DNA from: Fibrobacterota bacterium
GTDB lineage: Bacteria > Fibrobacterota > Fibrobacteria > UBA11236
Assembly: GCA_023249635.1 (NCBI GenBank)
Contig: JAHFCH010000002.1
Coordinates: 57,058-121,057 of the forward strand
Direction of reading: 5' to 3'
DNA: 64,000 nucleotides
Shown here piece after piece: positions 46,532 through 54,871 of the stretch (its first letter is position 1; each line of letters opens with the position of its first letter). The notes under the pieces are model-generated. The model did not search any database. It was not told where the DNA came from and worked only from the letters and a program-made list of their open reading frames with translations. The translations under genes were made by a program, and so were the position numbers.

Positions 46532-47521
46532 GTGGCTGAAAATCCTATAATTCTGAGAGTGCTTCCCCGGTCATATGCCATAGTCCTTCTCCTCGCCGCG
46601 GCGGGCCTCTGGGGCCTGAGCATTCCGGTCATGAAGGCGCTGGGCGTAGAGCAATCCTTGCTCGCGCCCGGGACCGGCAGCCTGTCGGCGACCCTGGCCT
46701 CCCTGGCAGCCCGCTACGGCATGGCTATGCTGGCCGTGCTGGCCGGGGCGCGCATCTCCCCTCTCAGAATTAATCGGGAGGAATGGAAGCACGGCGCCAT
46801 CCTCGCCGTATTCACGGGCGCAGGCATGGCCCTACAGGTGGACGGGCTCAACTATACCTTGGCCTCGACCGGCGGATTCCTCATCGCCTTGTATTGCGTG
46901 TTGGTCCCCCTCATCGCCTGGATGGCGGGCGAACGCCGCATGACCCTGATCCTGTTCGCTTGCTGCCTGCTCGTGCTCGCCGGATTGGCGGTACTTACGG
47001 GCTATGATCCGCGCAAATTGGGATTGGGGCGCGGTGAATGGGAAAGCCTCGGGGCCGCTTGCATGTTCGCGGTGCAGATTTACCGGGTGGATCGCATTCC
47101 CGCCGGCGGGGCCGATCCCATGCGGGTCACCGCCGTTTTGCTGGGGTTGGTCGCAATAGGCAGTTTCGCCGGCCTGGCCCTGACGCCCGGAGGACCGGGA
47201 GCCCTGGCCGCCATTCACGCTTCCCCGCGCGCGTTTCTGCTCACCCTGGCGCTGGCCTTGTTCGGCACCGCCGCGCCCTTCGCCCTCATGAATCGTTTCC
47301 AGGCGCGGGTGGGATCGGTTGCCGCCGGTTTCATCTATTGCTGCGAGCCCCTGACCACGGCCCTGGGCGCTTTTTGGCTGCCGCAATTGCTGGTGCGCGA
47401 TCCCGCGGATTATCCGAATGAATCGGCCACGCCCAAGCTGCTGCTCGGGGGCGCCTTGATCCTGGCGGCGAACCTGTTGCTGACACGGGACAAGGGCGGC
47501 AAGCCGCCGCCCGGTACCTGA
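46532..47521 (+). CDS. EamA/DMT-superfamily transporter
   Basis: 329 residues and ten hydrophobic helices in two halves, typical of the 10-TMS drug/metabolite exporters: LLLAAAGLWGLSIPVMKAL, YGMAMLAVLAG, HGAILAVFTGAGMALQVDGLNYTLAS, GFLIALYCVLVPLIAW, a second half starting at ALLGLVAIGSFAGL, and SVAAGFIYCCEPLTTALGAFW, which matches the conserved P/E region of EamA proteins. Substrate unknown. Start GTG 46532 has no good ribosome site. It sits alone on the + strand, dividing giant genes B and C; the divergent gap to gene B holds an AT-rich TAATAATAG (about 46492-46500) possibly part of a promoter. Confidence 0.88.
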   Translation: MAENPIILRVLPRSYAIVLLLAAAGLWGLSIPVMKALGVEQSLLAPGTGSLSATLASLAARYGMAMLAVLAGARISPLRINREEWKHGAILAVFTGAGMALQVDGLNYTLASTGGFLIALYCVLVPLIAWMAGERRMTLILFACCLLVLAGLAVLTGYDPRKLGLGRGEWESLGAACMFAVQIYRVDRIPAGGADPMRVTAVLLGLVAIGSFAGLALTPGGPGALAAIHASPRAFLLTLALALFGTAAPFALMNRFQARVGSVAAGFIYCCEPLTTALGAFWLPQLLVRDPADYPNESATPKLLLGGALILAANLLLTRDKGGKPPPGT

Positions 47522-47532
47522 CCGGAAAACCC

Positions 47533-50500
47533 TCAGCGCAGCGAGGCGCGAAATTCCAGGCGCGCGGTACGCGCCCGCAAGGCATGATCCGCCGCGGAGG
47601 ACGGCTGGGCGTAGGCGCCCCGTGCTCCGAATGCCTGCCACAGGGTCCTTCCCCGCCAATCCACGATGCGAGCGAGCCCAGGGGCGGTCCACCGCAGCCC
47701 GCTCCCTTCGCGGTACAGGGGTCCGGCATGCAAAGCGCCGCGACGCAGGGAGACGCTGGCGCGCTCCACCGCCACGATTACCTTGGCGCAGGACTGCGAG
47801 CCGCCGTTGTCGGCGCATAGGGTCACTTCCAGGTTACCGTCTTCGCCCGGATCCTTGAGCACCAGGGAATCGGCCCCGATGGAGGTATCCGCGACATTGG
47901 GAGCGATGGACCAAAAGTAACGCAGAGGATACCCCGGGAAGGCGGCCAGGGCGGCGGCATTCACGATCACGGGCCGGATGACGCGCGGCGCAAGGCCGTT
48001 CCAGGTAGCCTGGGCAGGCAGGGAGACTTTGGGATCGGGTATGGTATCCCGGACCCGGACGGTTACTTCCTTCGACTCCCAGGTCGCGCCGTAGCGCGCG
48101 CTGAATTGCAGAACCATGATGGAATCGCCTTTGACACGCGGGGCTGTGAAAACCAGCGTATCCTGCGAGGGATCGAGCAAGCGCGGCACGGGACCGGAGA
48201 TGGGGGTCCAGGATACCTCTGAAGCGCAGCCGGCCTTGGCCCCCAGCGATACGGTTTCACCTTCCTTGACCGTCATATCGGCGGGGGGCGCGAACACGCT
48301 GTCGCAAGCCCGCACCGTGAGGTAGGCCATGCGCGTGGTGTCCTTTCCGTAGGCGTTGGAGACGATGGCGTAGTAGGCCGTACCCGATTGCCCTTCCTTG
48401 ACCGTATCGAGCACCAGGGAAGTATCCGTAGAGAGCACGATGCTGTCTCCCTGCCGACGCCATTCGTAACTCAGCGTGGGCGTGCCTTGGGCCGCCAAGG
48501 AGAACGCCACCTTCCACCCGGGCTTCGCCAAGGCGTCGGTGGGTTCCCGCGTGATGCCGGGCGCGACGGGGGGTTGGTAGAAGGCCCAATTCTTGTTGCC
48601 CTTCTGATCGATACAGCCCTTATTGGCCGTACCCGGCTGGCCCAGGCTCGCATCGCTGTTGGCGATATCGGCGGAGTCCGCGATGAGGGCCTTGCTGACC
48701 TTGAGAGTCCAGACCGTGGAGGGATTCAGTCCCAGATTCCCGGCCGCCGTGCCCGCGAAGCTGGCGTTACCCTCGACGGTCACGGTACGGCCGCCGAGGT
48801 TGAGCAGGGTTTGCGCGCCGCCCTTGGTCACGCTCAGATCGCCTTTGAGCGCCAGGTTGAAACCGTTGAAATCCAACGAACCCCCGCTCTGGCGTAAGGA
48901 GGTGGCAGCCAGCGGACCGCTCAGCATGATCGCTCCGGCCGCGTCATGCTCTACGGCATACAACGGCCCCTCGCTCACGTAAATGGTCTGCGCCGGTCCG
49001 GAAGTCCGGGTAAACCGGAAAGTGGATTTGTCCGCGCTGCCGTTTCCCCGCAGGGAAATGTTCACGTCGCCCTGGGAAGTCCAAATCCCATCGCCCATGT
49101 ACAGCATCTGCCAGTTGGTGGCGGCCGCCTCCTGGATGAGGTTGCCACCGGATACGGTAACATTCGGGTTACGGGTGCGGAAATCCAGGAAGCCGTCGTA
49201 TCCGCTCGGGGCTGTATGGTTGCGGAAGCTGAGCCCGTTGGATGCGGTGAGCGAACCCGGCCCTACGATAAGGGTCACGTCGTTCAAACCGGTGGCCCAG
49301 GTCCACAAGGTCAGCCGGGGAAAGGTTTTCCCGCCGGGATCGAAGTTGATGGGGGTTCCGCCGTTGCCCATCGCCTTGATGGTCACGAAGCCCAGGGGAG
49401 CGTTGAGGGCGGCCAGGCCGCTGAAATCAGCGTCGCCGGAAACGATCAGGCTGTCGTCGGCGCCCAGGCCTTCCAGGGTGCCGCCGGTCGAAGCCAAGCC
49501 GTTGACTTCGGCGCCGTTATTGTTCAGATCGAAGGTGCCGTTGTCGATGCGCAAGGAGGCGGCCAGCACCGGGCCGACCAGGGAAAGCTTTCCGGAACCC
49601 GTTTTGCGCAGGGCCGGCATGGCGTCGCCGGCGCGGGTCCATAGGGTATCCTGTCCCGAGCCCGTAAAGACCAAGGTTCCCGTACCCGGATTCACGCTTT
49701 GCATGCCCGGGATCAGACGCAGGCTTCCGGAAAGCGATAGGGAATAGGAATTGAAGGAAAGTTTTCCGCTATATCCGGTGAAGTCCAGGCTGTGCGCGGC
49801 GAAATCGCCAGCGAGTACCACGTCCACATCGGCATTCGCGCCGCTGCCGTTGAAAGCATAGTCCAAGGCGGGATTGGAAATGTCCCCGCCCGCGCGGAAA
49901 TCGTCGAAGGCGGCGGCCGTGGTTTTACGGGGGACTCCCGCGCTGTCTACGGCGGTCACGAACAATCCTATCTCGGAGTTCCCTCCCGCGGTGGTTCCCA
50001 GGGAGGTTTGCGGCGTTCCGATGGCGGTCCAATCCAGCGTGGTGTCGGTACGGTAAAAGGCCCTGATCTGCGTGCCGTCCTTCGCCAGGCGCAACCAGAT
50101 GGGGAGCGGCAAGGCTGTCGCGAACTGGGAGGTGGTGTGGTCGATGTTTCCGATAGGCTGCAGATCGCCCTGGTTCCATTCGAAGATGGCCCCGTTCTTG
50201 GGGGTTATCGCCACCAGGGCCACGCCGCCCTGGGAATAATCGGAAAAGGAATTGGCCATGATGATGCCGGCCTTGGACCAATCATGGGCCGCGAACTGGG
50301 AATCCACGCGCACCGTCACATCGAAGTTACCCTTGATATCGGCGCGCCTCACACCCGTCAGGAAATGCTTCTCCTTGCTGAAATCCTCGCCCTCTCCGGA
50401 AAGGATGAGTTTGCCGTTGACCACGGCCAGCTTGCCCGTGCTGTCGATGCCGTCCTGATCGAGGAATTTCCAGGTGGTGAGGGTATCCAGCGCCGGCGCG

Positions 50501-50685
50501 GAAAAGCCTTCATCGCCCGCACCGGCGGGCCGCCCGCCGATCCCGTTTTGGGTCGCGGACCAGTTGTACGATTTGGAGATGCCGCCGGCATTGCTCAGAG
50601 CGGGATCGCGGTTCCAGTAATAGGTTTGCCCGAATGCGCATGCGGACCACGCCGTCACGGCCAGAAGAATACGTTTCAAAAACAT
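47533..50685 (-). CDS. Giant secreted ConA-like/solenoid/one-Ig protein C with shared C-terminal module
   Basis: 1050 residues. Signal peptide LKRILLAVTAWSACAFGQ, then TYYWNRDPALSNAGG as in protein B. ConA-like domain (about 60-260: NFDVTVRVDSQF, WSKAGIIMANSF, IWLRLAKDG, AAFDDFRAGGD), then solenoid of GTLVFTGSGQ, GSGKLSLVGP-like repeats to about 725; a single Ig-like domain (GITREPTDALAKP to VSNAYGKDTTRMAYL); then the shared module (SGPVPRLLDPSQ, FTAPRVKGDS, IPDPKVSLP, WNGLAPRVIRP, TLCADNGGSQSC, W-RGRTLWQ, ARLEFRASLR). ATG 50685 chosen over GTG 50691 because GGAG lies at proper distance. The stop is 12 bases from the convergent EamA gene. Confidence 0.86.
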   Translation of the reverse strand: MFLKRILLAVTAWSACAFGQTYYWNRDPALSNAGGISKSYNWSATQNGIGGRPAGAGDEGFSAPALDTLTTWKFLDQDGIDSTGKLAVVNGKLILSGEGEDFSKEKHFLTGVRRADIKGNFDVTVRVDSQFAAHDWSKAGIIMANSFSDYSQGGVALVAITPKNGAIFEWNQGDLQPIGNIDHTTSQFATALPLPIWLRLAKDGTQIRAFYRTDTTLDWTAIGTPQTSLGTTAGGNSEIGLFVTAVDSAGVPRKTTAAAFDDFRAGGDISNPALDYAFNGSGANADVDVVLAGDFAAHSLDFTGYSGKLSFNSYSLSLSGSLRLIPGMQSVNPGTGTLVFTGSGQDTLWTRAGDAMPALRKTGSGKLSLVGPVLAASLRIDNGTFDLNNNGAEVNGLASTGGTLEGLGADDSLIVSGDADFSGLAALNAPLGFVTIKAMGNGGTPINFDPGGKTFPRLTLWTWATGLNDVTLIVGPGSLTASNGLSFRNHTAPSGYDGFLDFRTRNPNVTVSGGNLIQEAAATNWQMLYMGDGIWTSQGDVNISLRGNGSADKSTFRFTRTSGPAQTIYVSEGPLYAVEHDAAGAIMLSGPLAATSLRQSGGSLDFNGFNLALKGDLSVTKGGAQTLLNLGGRTVTVEGNASFAGTAAGNLGLNPSTVWTLKVSKALIADSADIANSDASLGQPGTANKGCIDQKGNKNWAFYQPPVAPGITREPTDALAKPGWKVAFSLAAQGTPTLSYEWRRQGDSIVLSTDTSLVLDTVKEGQSGTAYYAIVSNAYGKDTTRMAYLTVRACDSVFAPPADMTVKEGETVSLGAKAGCASEVSWTPISGPVPRLLDPSQDTLVFTAPRVKGDSIMVLQFSARYGATWESKEVTVRVRDTIPDPKVSLPAQATWNGLAPRVIRPVIVNAAALAAFPGYPLRYFWSIAPNVADTSIGADSLVLKDPGEDGNLEVTLCADNGGSQSCAKVIVAVERASVSLRRGALHAGPLYREGSGLRWTAPGLARIVDWRGRTLWQAFGARGAYAQPSSAADHALRARTARLEFRASLR

Positions 50686-50929
50686 TTTCACCCGCTCCCA
50701 AGCAAAGACAACCCGTAGGGAGTCGGCATAGCGCCGAACCCTTGTTAACCCCCAAGATTATGTCCCCTCGAAAGAAATCGTCCGCAGCACAAAATAGGAA
50801 CGTAGGGATGCGGCTTCCAAGGAAATCATGCCGCAATCGCGTGATAAATTCCCGGCCAGGAACGAATTGCATCAATATCCGCAAATATTTTTCCCTAACG
50901 GGTCGCCCCTGGATATTGGTATTTGAAGC

Positions 50930-50943
50930 CGGGGCATGCCCCG
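50930..50943. promoter_or_regulatory. Perfect 14-bp palindrome touching the ribosome site of the OmpA gene
   Basis: CGGGGCATGCCCCG is its own reverse complement and ends where GAGGAGGT begins, 11 bases from the ATG at 50954. It could form a hairpin next to the Shine-Dalgarno or be an operator. A chance palindrome in GC-rich DNA cannot be excluded. Confidence 0.3.
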
Positions 50944-50953
50944 AGGAGGTCAC

Positions 50954-51643
50954 ATGCGCGTCTTCACTAAATTCACTGGTTTCTGCCTTGCGGTCGCGGT
51001 CTTCGCCGGCTGCGCAAACATGAACCGTGCCGGCAAAGGCGGCCTCATCGGCGCCGGAGCGGGTGGCGTGGTGGGCGGAATCATCGGCAAGGCTTCGGGC
51101 AATACGGCTGCGGGAGCGATTATCGGAGCGGCCGTGGGCGGCACCGCGGGCGCGGCCATCGGCCATTATATGGACAGGCAGGCCGAGGAACTGCAACGCG
51201 ATCTCAAGGATGCCAAGGTGGAGCGCGTGGGCGAGGGCATCAAGATCACCTTCAACTCGGGCATCCTCTTCGATGTGGACTCGGATAAGCTGCGGCCCCA
51301 GGCCACGGCCAATCTCCAGAACCTGTCCAAGGTGCTGAACAAGTACGATGATACCGAGATCATGGTGCAGGGCCACACCGATAATACCGGTTCGGACGAT
51401 CACAACCTCAAGCTCTCCGGGAGGCGCGCCGACTCCGTGGGCGATCTGCTCAAAAGCGATGGTGTGAAAAGCGGTCGTATCGCCGAGTCCGGCATGGGCG
51501 AAGAGCATCCCGTGGCCGATAACGCCACCGCGGACGGACGCCAGGCCAACCGCCGCGTGGAAGTGGCCATCTGGGCCAACGACAAGCTCAAGTCCGCGGC
51601 CAAGGACGGAACCATCAAGACCGCCGCCGTCAGCGAGGAATAA
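50954..51643 (+). CDS. OmpA-family lipoprotein with glycine zipper
   Basis: 229 residues. Lipobox CLAVAVFAGC, then a Gly/Ala zipper (about 30-75: GGLIGAGAGGVVGGIIGKA, GAIIGAAVGGTAGAAIG) like YmgG/SlyB-type proteins, then an OmpA-like peptidoglycan-binding domain (about 90-215: ILFDVDSDKLRPQA, VQGHTDNTGSDDHNLKLSGRRAD, ESGMGEEHPVADNATADGRQANRRVEV). It tethers the outer membrane to the wall. ATG 50954 follows GAGGAGGT. Monocistronic with a strong stem-loop after the stop. Confidence 0.93.
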   Translation: MRVFTKFTGFCLAVAVFAGCANMNRAGKGGLIGAGAGGVVGGIIGKASGNTAAGAIIGAAVGGTAGAAIGHYMDRQAEELQRDLKDAKVERVGEGIKITFNSGILFDVDSDKLRPQATANLQNLSKVLNKYDDTEIMVQGHTDNTGSDDHNLKLSGRRADSVGDLLKSDGVKSGRIAESGMGEEHPVADNATADGRQANRRVEVAIWANDKLKSAAKDGTIKTAAVSEE

Positions 51644-51652
51644 CCTGTCCAG

Positions 51653-51678
51653 GGCGTGGACGGAATACCGTCCACGCC
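51653..51678 (+). terminator. Stem-loop after the OmpA gene
   Basis: Perfect 11-bp arms GGCGTGGACGG (51653-51663) and CCGTCCACGCC (51668-51678), AATA loop, 10 bases after the stop codon. No T-run follows directly, so it may be a terminator or mRNA-stabilising hairpin. Confidence 0.6.
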
Positions 51679-51785
51679 GGGCCTCGCCCCGTCCACGTAT
51701 TTGCGTTTGACCTTTCCCTTCCCCTAAATCCCCCCGTTTTCGCGACTCCGGGCTTTGGCCCGGTTCTTGTTTTAGCCTCCCGTGG

Positions 51786-51806
51786 GCATATCACCCAACG
51801 AAAGGA
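51786..51806 (+). repeat. 21-base leader sequence shared with 15783-15803, copy 2
   Basis: Identical over 21 bases to the leader before 15810; here it runs into AAAGGAGG, 8 bases before ATG 51815. Confidence 0.8.
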
Positions 51807-51814
51807 GGTTCCTT

Positions 51815-52528
51815 ATGTCCTATCCCTTAATCCCCCGCCCGTTCGCCGAGGGTCCCGCAGCGCAACCACGCTACGGTCTCGCGGCGTTGGGCCTATTGGC
51901 CGCAGGGCTTTTGGCCCTGCCCGGTAAGGCCCGAGCGGACGGCTACGGCCATGCCGAGATCACCCTAGGCTTCCCCCACGGCGCAGTCACCGTGGGCCGC
52001 ACCTGGGAGGATCATCCCCGGCAAGTCGTGGTCGAGGAGGTAACGCACAAGTACCCGGAAGCGGATGACGAGGCCTCGTATGACGAGACCCGACCGGACG
52101 ACGAGGCTTATGGCGAGGAGTCGGACGATCCCGACATCGTCATCGAGAAGCGCATCGTCCGACCGCATCCGCGGCAGGTGACCATCATCGAACGCTATGA
52201 GGAGCCGGCGGCCTGCGACCGCGTCCATGTGGTCCGCAAGGTCTACGTGGAACGTCCCTCCTGCGATCGGCAAGTGGTGGTCTATGGCCGTCCCGCGGTA
52301 CGCGTGTACCACGCTTCCGGTCCCACCGTGATCGTCAATCCCGGCCGTACCGTTTACCACGGCGGCGGCTGGCACGGCGACGAACATGGCGGAAACCGCG
52401 GAGGATATTCCGGATCCCACAACGTCGGGAACCAGGGTCCCCGGAACTTGTTTCCGGAAGACCAGGGACGCCCGATGCGGGCGCGCGGAGTGGGCCAGCA
52501 TATGGTCCAGATCGGCGCGCATCGTTAA
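51815..52528 (+). CDS. Val/Arg-rich secreted protein, homolog of 54872-55537
   Basis: 237 residues. Signal peptide (LAALGLLAAGLLALPGKARA). The mature start GHAEITLGFPHGAVTVGRTWEDHPRQVVVEE resembles VSGTVEVTHQIPGGTITVG...PQVVVVE of the gene at 54872. Middle: acidic insert (DDEASYDETRPDDEAYGEE), then PRQVTIIERYEEPAACDRVHVVRKVYVERPSCDRQVVVY, alternating Val/Arg strands with two Cys. C-terminal 60 residues are Gly/His/Asn-rich. No known family. ATG 51815 follows AAAGGAGG. Likely periplasmic or surface protein. Confidence 0.75.
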   Translation: MSYPLIPRPFAEGPAAQPRYGLAALGLLAAGLLALPGKARADGYGHAEITLGFPHGAVTVGRTWEDHPRQVVVEEVTHKYPEADDEASYDETRPDDEAYGEESDDPDIVIEKRIVRPHPRQVTIIERYEEPAACDRVHVVRKVYVERPSCDRQVVVYGRPAVRVYHASGPTVIVNPGRTVYHGGGWHGDEHGGNRGGYSGSHNVGNQGPRNLFPEDQGRPMRARGVGQHMVQIGAHR

Positions 52529-52534
52529 ACCCCT

Positions 52535-52566
52535 GGGGCGGGCCTCCGGCCGCGGAAGCCCGCCCC
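52535..52566 (+). terminator. GC-rich stem-loop after 51815-52528
   Basis: 9-bp perfect arms GGGGCGGGC (52535-52543) and GCCCGCCCC (52558-52566), then TTCCCTTG. Position just after the stop suggests termination; T-run is poor. Confidence 0.5.
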
Positions 52567-52623
52567 TTCCCTTGTATCAATGCGATGGCGGCGGGCGTAC
52601 ACAACCGGGAAAGGATGGATAAG

Positions 52624-53808
52624 ATGGAACAGATGAAAATGACAGGCGCCTCGTTGGCCTTGGCCGCGATGCTGGTGGCTTCCGCGACGGGATCGGCGGG
52701 GGCGGAAGTAAGCGGCGAACTGGTTTCCCTGGGCAGGAAGACGGGCGTAGGCGCGCGGGCCATAGGCCTGGGCGAGGCCTTCACGGCCGTGGCCGATGAT
52801 TATTCGGCGCTCTACTATAACGCCGCGGGCATGACCCAGTTGAGCCGCTCCGAACTGGGCGTGAACGTCAGCTATGGCCTGCAGCAGAACAACGCCGCCC
52901 TCAATGGGGCCGAGGCGAATCAAAGGACCCTGGAAGCCACGCGGCTCAATGCCCTCAACCTGGTGCTTACCGATGGGGGGCGCTGGGCCTTGGGACTGGG
53001 CTATTACGTTCCCGTCTCCTTCGATGACCCGCTCTCGTATCGCGATGCCTCCGGCCGCGAGTATGCCTATGATGCCGAGGGCCAAATGGATCATTACCGC
53101 ATGGGCCTGGCCTACATGGTAAGCGAGCAGGTGAGCCTGGGCTTGGCCGCGAGCGCCGTGGGCGGCCGCGAGCAATTGCAAATCCAGGACGGGAACACGG
53201 TCCGCTTCCTGGAGGAATACACCGGCTTCAACCTGGAACCCTCCTTCCTCATCCATCTTTCGGATATGTTCAGCGTGGGCGGCTCCACCGTGGTGATGGA
53301 ACAATTGCAACTCGAGGATACCTACCAGGAGCAAGGCGGCAACCCGCTGGAATCCCTCTACGATATCCATCATCCTTTCCAGGCCAAGTTGGGCTTGGCT
53401 TTCCAATCGGGACTGACCCAGGTCTCCTTCGATTGGCACGGCGACTTCTGGAGCAGCTATAGCTACCAATCGGCCGGCGACGCCTTCGTAAAGCACGATG
53501 TGCATTACCCCAACAAGCATGCGTTCAGCGTGGGTATCGAACAACACCTGGACAAGCGCGGGCCGGTACTGCGCGCGGGGTATACCTGGGAGAACCAGGA
53601 TGATGAGCGCCCGCAGCCCAATCAGCGTGACCCGTACCGCTTGAGCCTGGGCATGGGCTTCATGCCTTCGCGCAAGGTCGGACTGGACCTGGCCTACCAA
53701 TACGGGGGCAGCCGCACCGTGCAGAATTCCCAACCCGGCGGACCCGAGGATTTGCGCATCGATGCGGAGGATCATCAGGTAATGGCTTCCTTGCGGTTGC
53801 GCTGGTAG
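52624..53808 (+). CDS. OmpP1/FadL-family outer-membrane barrel protein
   Basis: 394 residues. Signal peptide (ASLALAAMLVASATGSAGA), then the FadL-type beginning: VGARAIGLGEAFTAVADDYSALYYNAAGMTQL, with the FadL/OmpP1 N-P/N-A-A-G motif (YYNAAG). Long alternating strands follow, ending in MASLRLRW (aromatic last residue). FadL family members import hydrophobic compounds across the outer membrane; the substrate here is unknown. I chose ATG 52624, with AAAGGA 9 bases upstream; ATGs at 52615 and 52633 are in the same frame. Confidence 0.88.
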   Translation: MEQMKMTGASLALAAMLVASATGSAGAEVSGELVSLGRKTGVGARAIGLGEAFTAVADDYSALYYNAAGMTQLSRSELGVNVSYGLQQNNAALNGAEANQRTLEATRLNALNLVLTDGGRWALGLGYYVPVSFDDPLSYRDASGREYAYDAEGQMDHYRMGLAYMVSEQVSLGLAASAVGGREQLQIQDGNTVRFLEEYTGFNLEPSFLIHLSDMFSVGGSTVVMEQLQLEDTYQEQGGNPLESLYDIHHPFQAKLGLAFQSGLTQVSFDWHGDFWSSYSYQSAGDAFVKHDVHYPNKHAFSVGIEQHLDKRGPVLRAGYTWENQDDERPQPNQRDPYRLSLGMGFMPSRKVGLDLAYQYGGSRTVQNSQPGGPEDLRIDAEDHQVMASLRLRW

Positions 53809-53847
53809 CGGATTGGCGGCCCGACGGCGTCCTACCTGGGTACGCCC

Positions 53848-54696
53848 ATGAAAACGCCGTCCCGCATCGCCATGGCCATACCGGCACTGGCCTCACTCGC
53901 CACCGCACTGCTCACGGGGTGCGGCGGAACGGGTCCGCAACCCTGGGGCTACTCCACTTCCGATAGCGCCGATTATTGGCGCTCCGGAGTCCGCGTCCAT
54001 CCCAGTTCCCTGCCCGGATACGACTTCACCCTTTCCGTCGTCGAGTCGGATCGTATCCCCGCCCTGGAAGCGATGTTCCCGCGGCCTCTGGCCTTCAGCA
54101 TCGGGGTCCGCTCCCGCTCCCAGTCCAAGGCCCTGCTCGACCCCGCCGATTTCCATCTCCTCGCCCCTTGCGGCGATAAGCCCATCACCAGTCTCGATCC
54201 CGAGACCGCCCTGCGCGCCTCCGATCAAGAGCGGATGGCGGAAATCTCCCGTCATAACGACGATGCCCTGGTAACGGCCGCGGTAGAAGTGCCGCTGGCC
54301 TTCTTCGATATCGCCGCCACCTTCGCGGGCAAGACCAGCGAGCAGGCCGAGCGCGACGATCGTGAATACGAGGAGCGCCGCCAGATGCATAAAGACGAGG
54401 ATGCGCGTCACCAGCGCGCCTTGGCCGGCAACCGGCAGCGCCATGATTCCTGGGCCACGGGATTCCTGCGGAAAACCACTTTGCTGCGCGATGAAGAGAC
54501 AGGAGGCATACTGGCCTTTGCCGCCCCGGCGTATACCCTTCCTCCCGATACCCTTATCCTGCTATGGCGCAGGCCCGAAGGCGGATACGCCGATCTTGGG
54601 ACCTTAGGACGCCCGCATATCGATGCTCCCGCACCCAGGATTTCCCCGCCGCCGGACGGACTGCCCTATGTGGGCATCGGTTCCGGCCAGCGCTGA
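53848..54696 (+). CDS. Unrecognised lipoprotein
   Basis: 282 residues. Signal peptide and lipobox LATALLTGC followed by GGTGPQ. Central YDFTLSVVESDRIPALEAMFPRPLAFSIGVRSRSQ looks like a beta-sandwich core; a long charged helical stretch follows (EQAERDDREYEERRQMHKDEDARHQ region), and then a last beta segment ending in ISPPPDGLPYVGIG. No family recognised. It comes 39 bases after the FadL-like gene and may be co-transcribed with it. Confidence 0.75.
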   Translation: MKTPSRIAMAIPALASLATALLTGCGGTGPQPWGYSTSDSADYWRSGVRVHPSSLPGYDFTLSVVESDRIPALEAMFPRPLAFSIGVRSRSQSKALLDPADFHLLAPCGDKPITSLDPETALRASDQERMAEISRHNDDALVTAAVEVPLAFFDIAATFAGKTSEQAERDDREYEERRQMHKDEDARHQRALAGNRQRHDSWATGFLRKTTLLRDEETGGILAFAAPAYTLPPDTLILLWRRPEGGYADLGTLGRPHIDAPAPRISPPPDGLPYVGIGSGQR

Positions 54697-54871
54697 GCCG
54701 TCCAGGCCCTGGATAGCCACCCCCACCCGACTGTCCACGCTGTTGGCGATCCTCCGCCCTCCCTCCGATTTCCGCCCCTTTTCCATTGATTCCGCGCCTT
54801 TCCAAGGTCATTCACGATTGGCCCGGTCTTTGATGTATAGGAAGCCAGGAACAATCTTCCTGGAGGCGACC

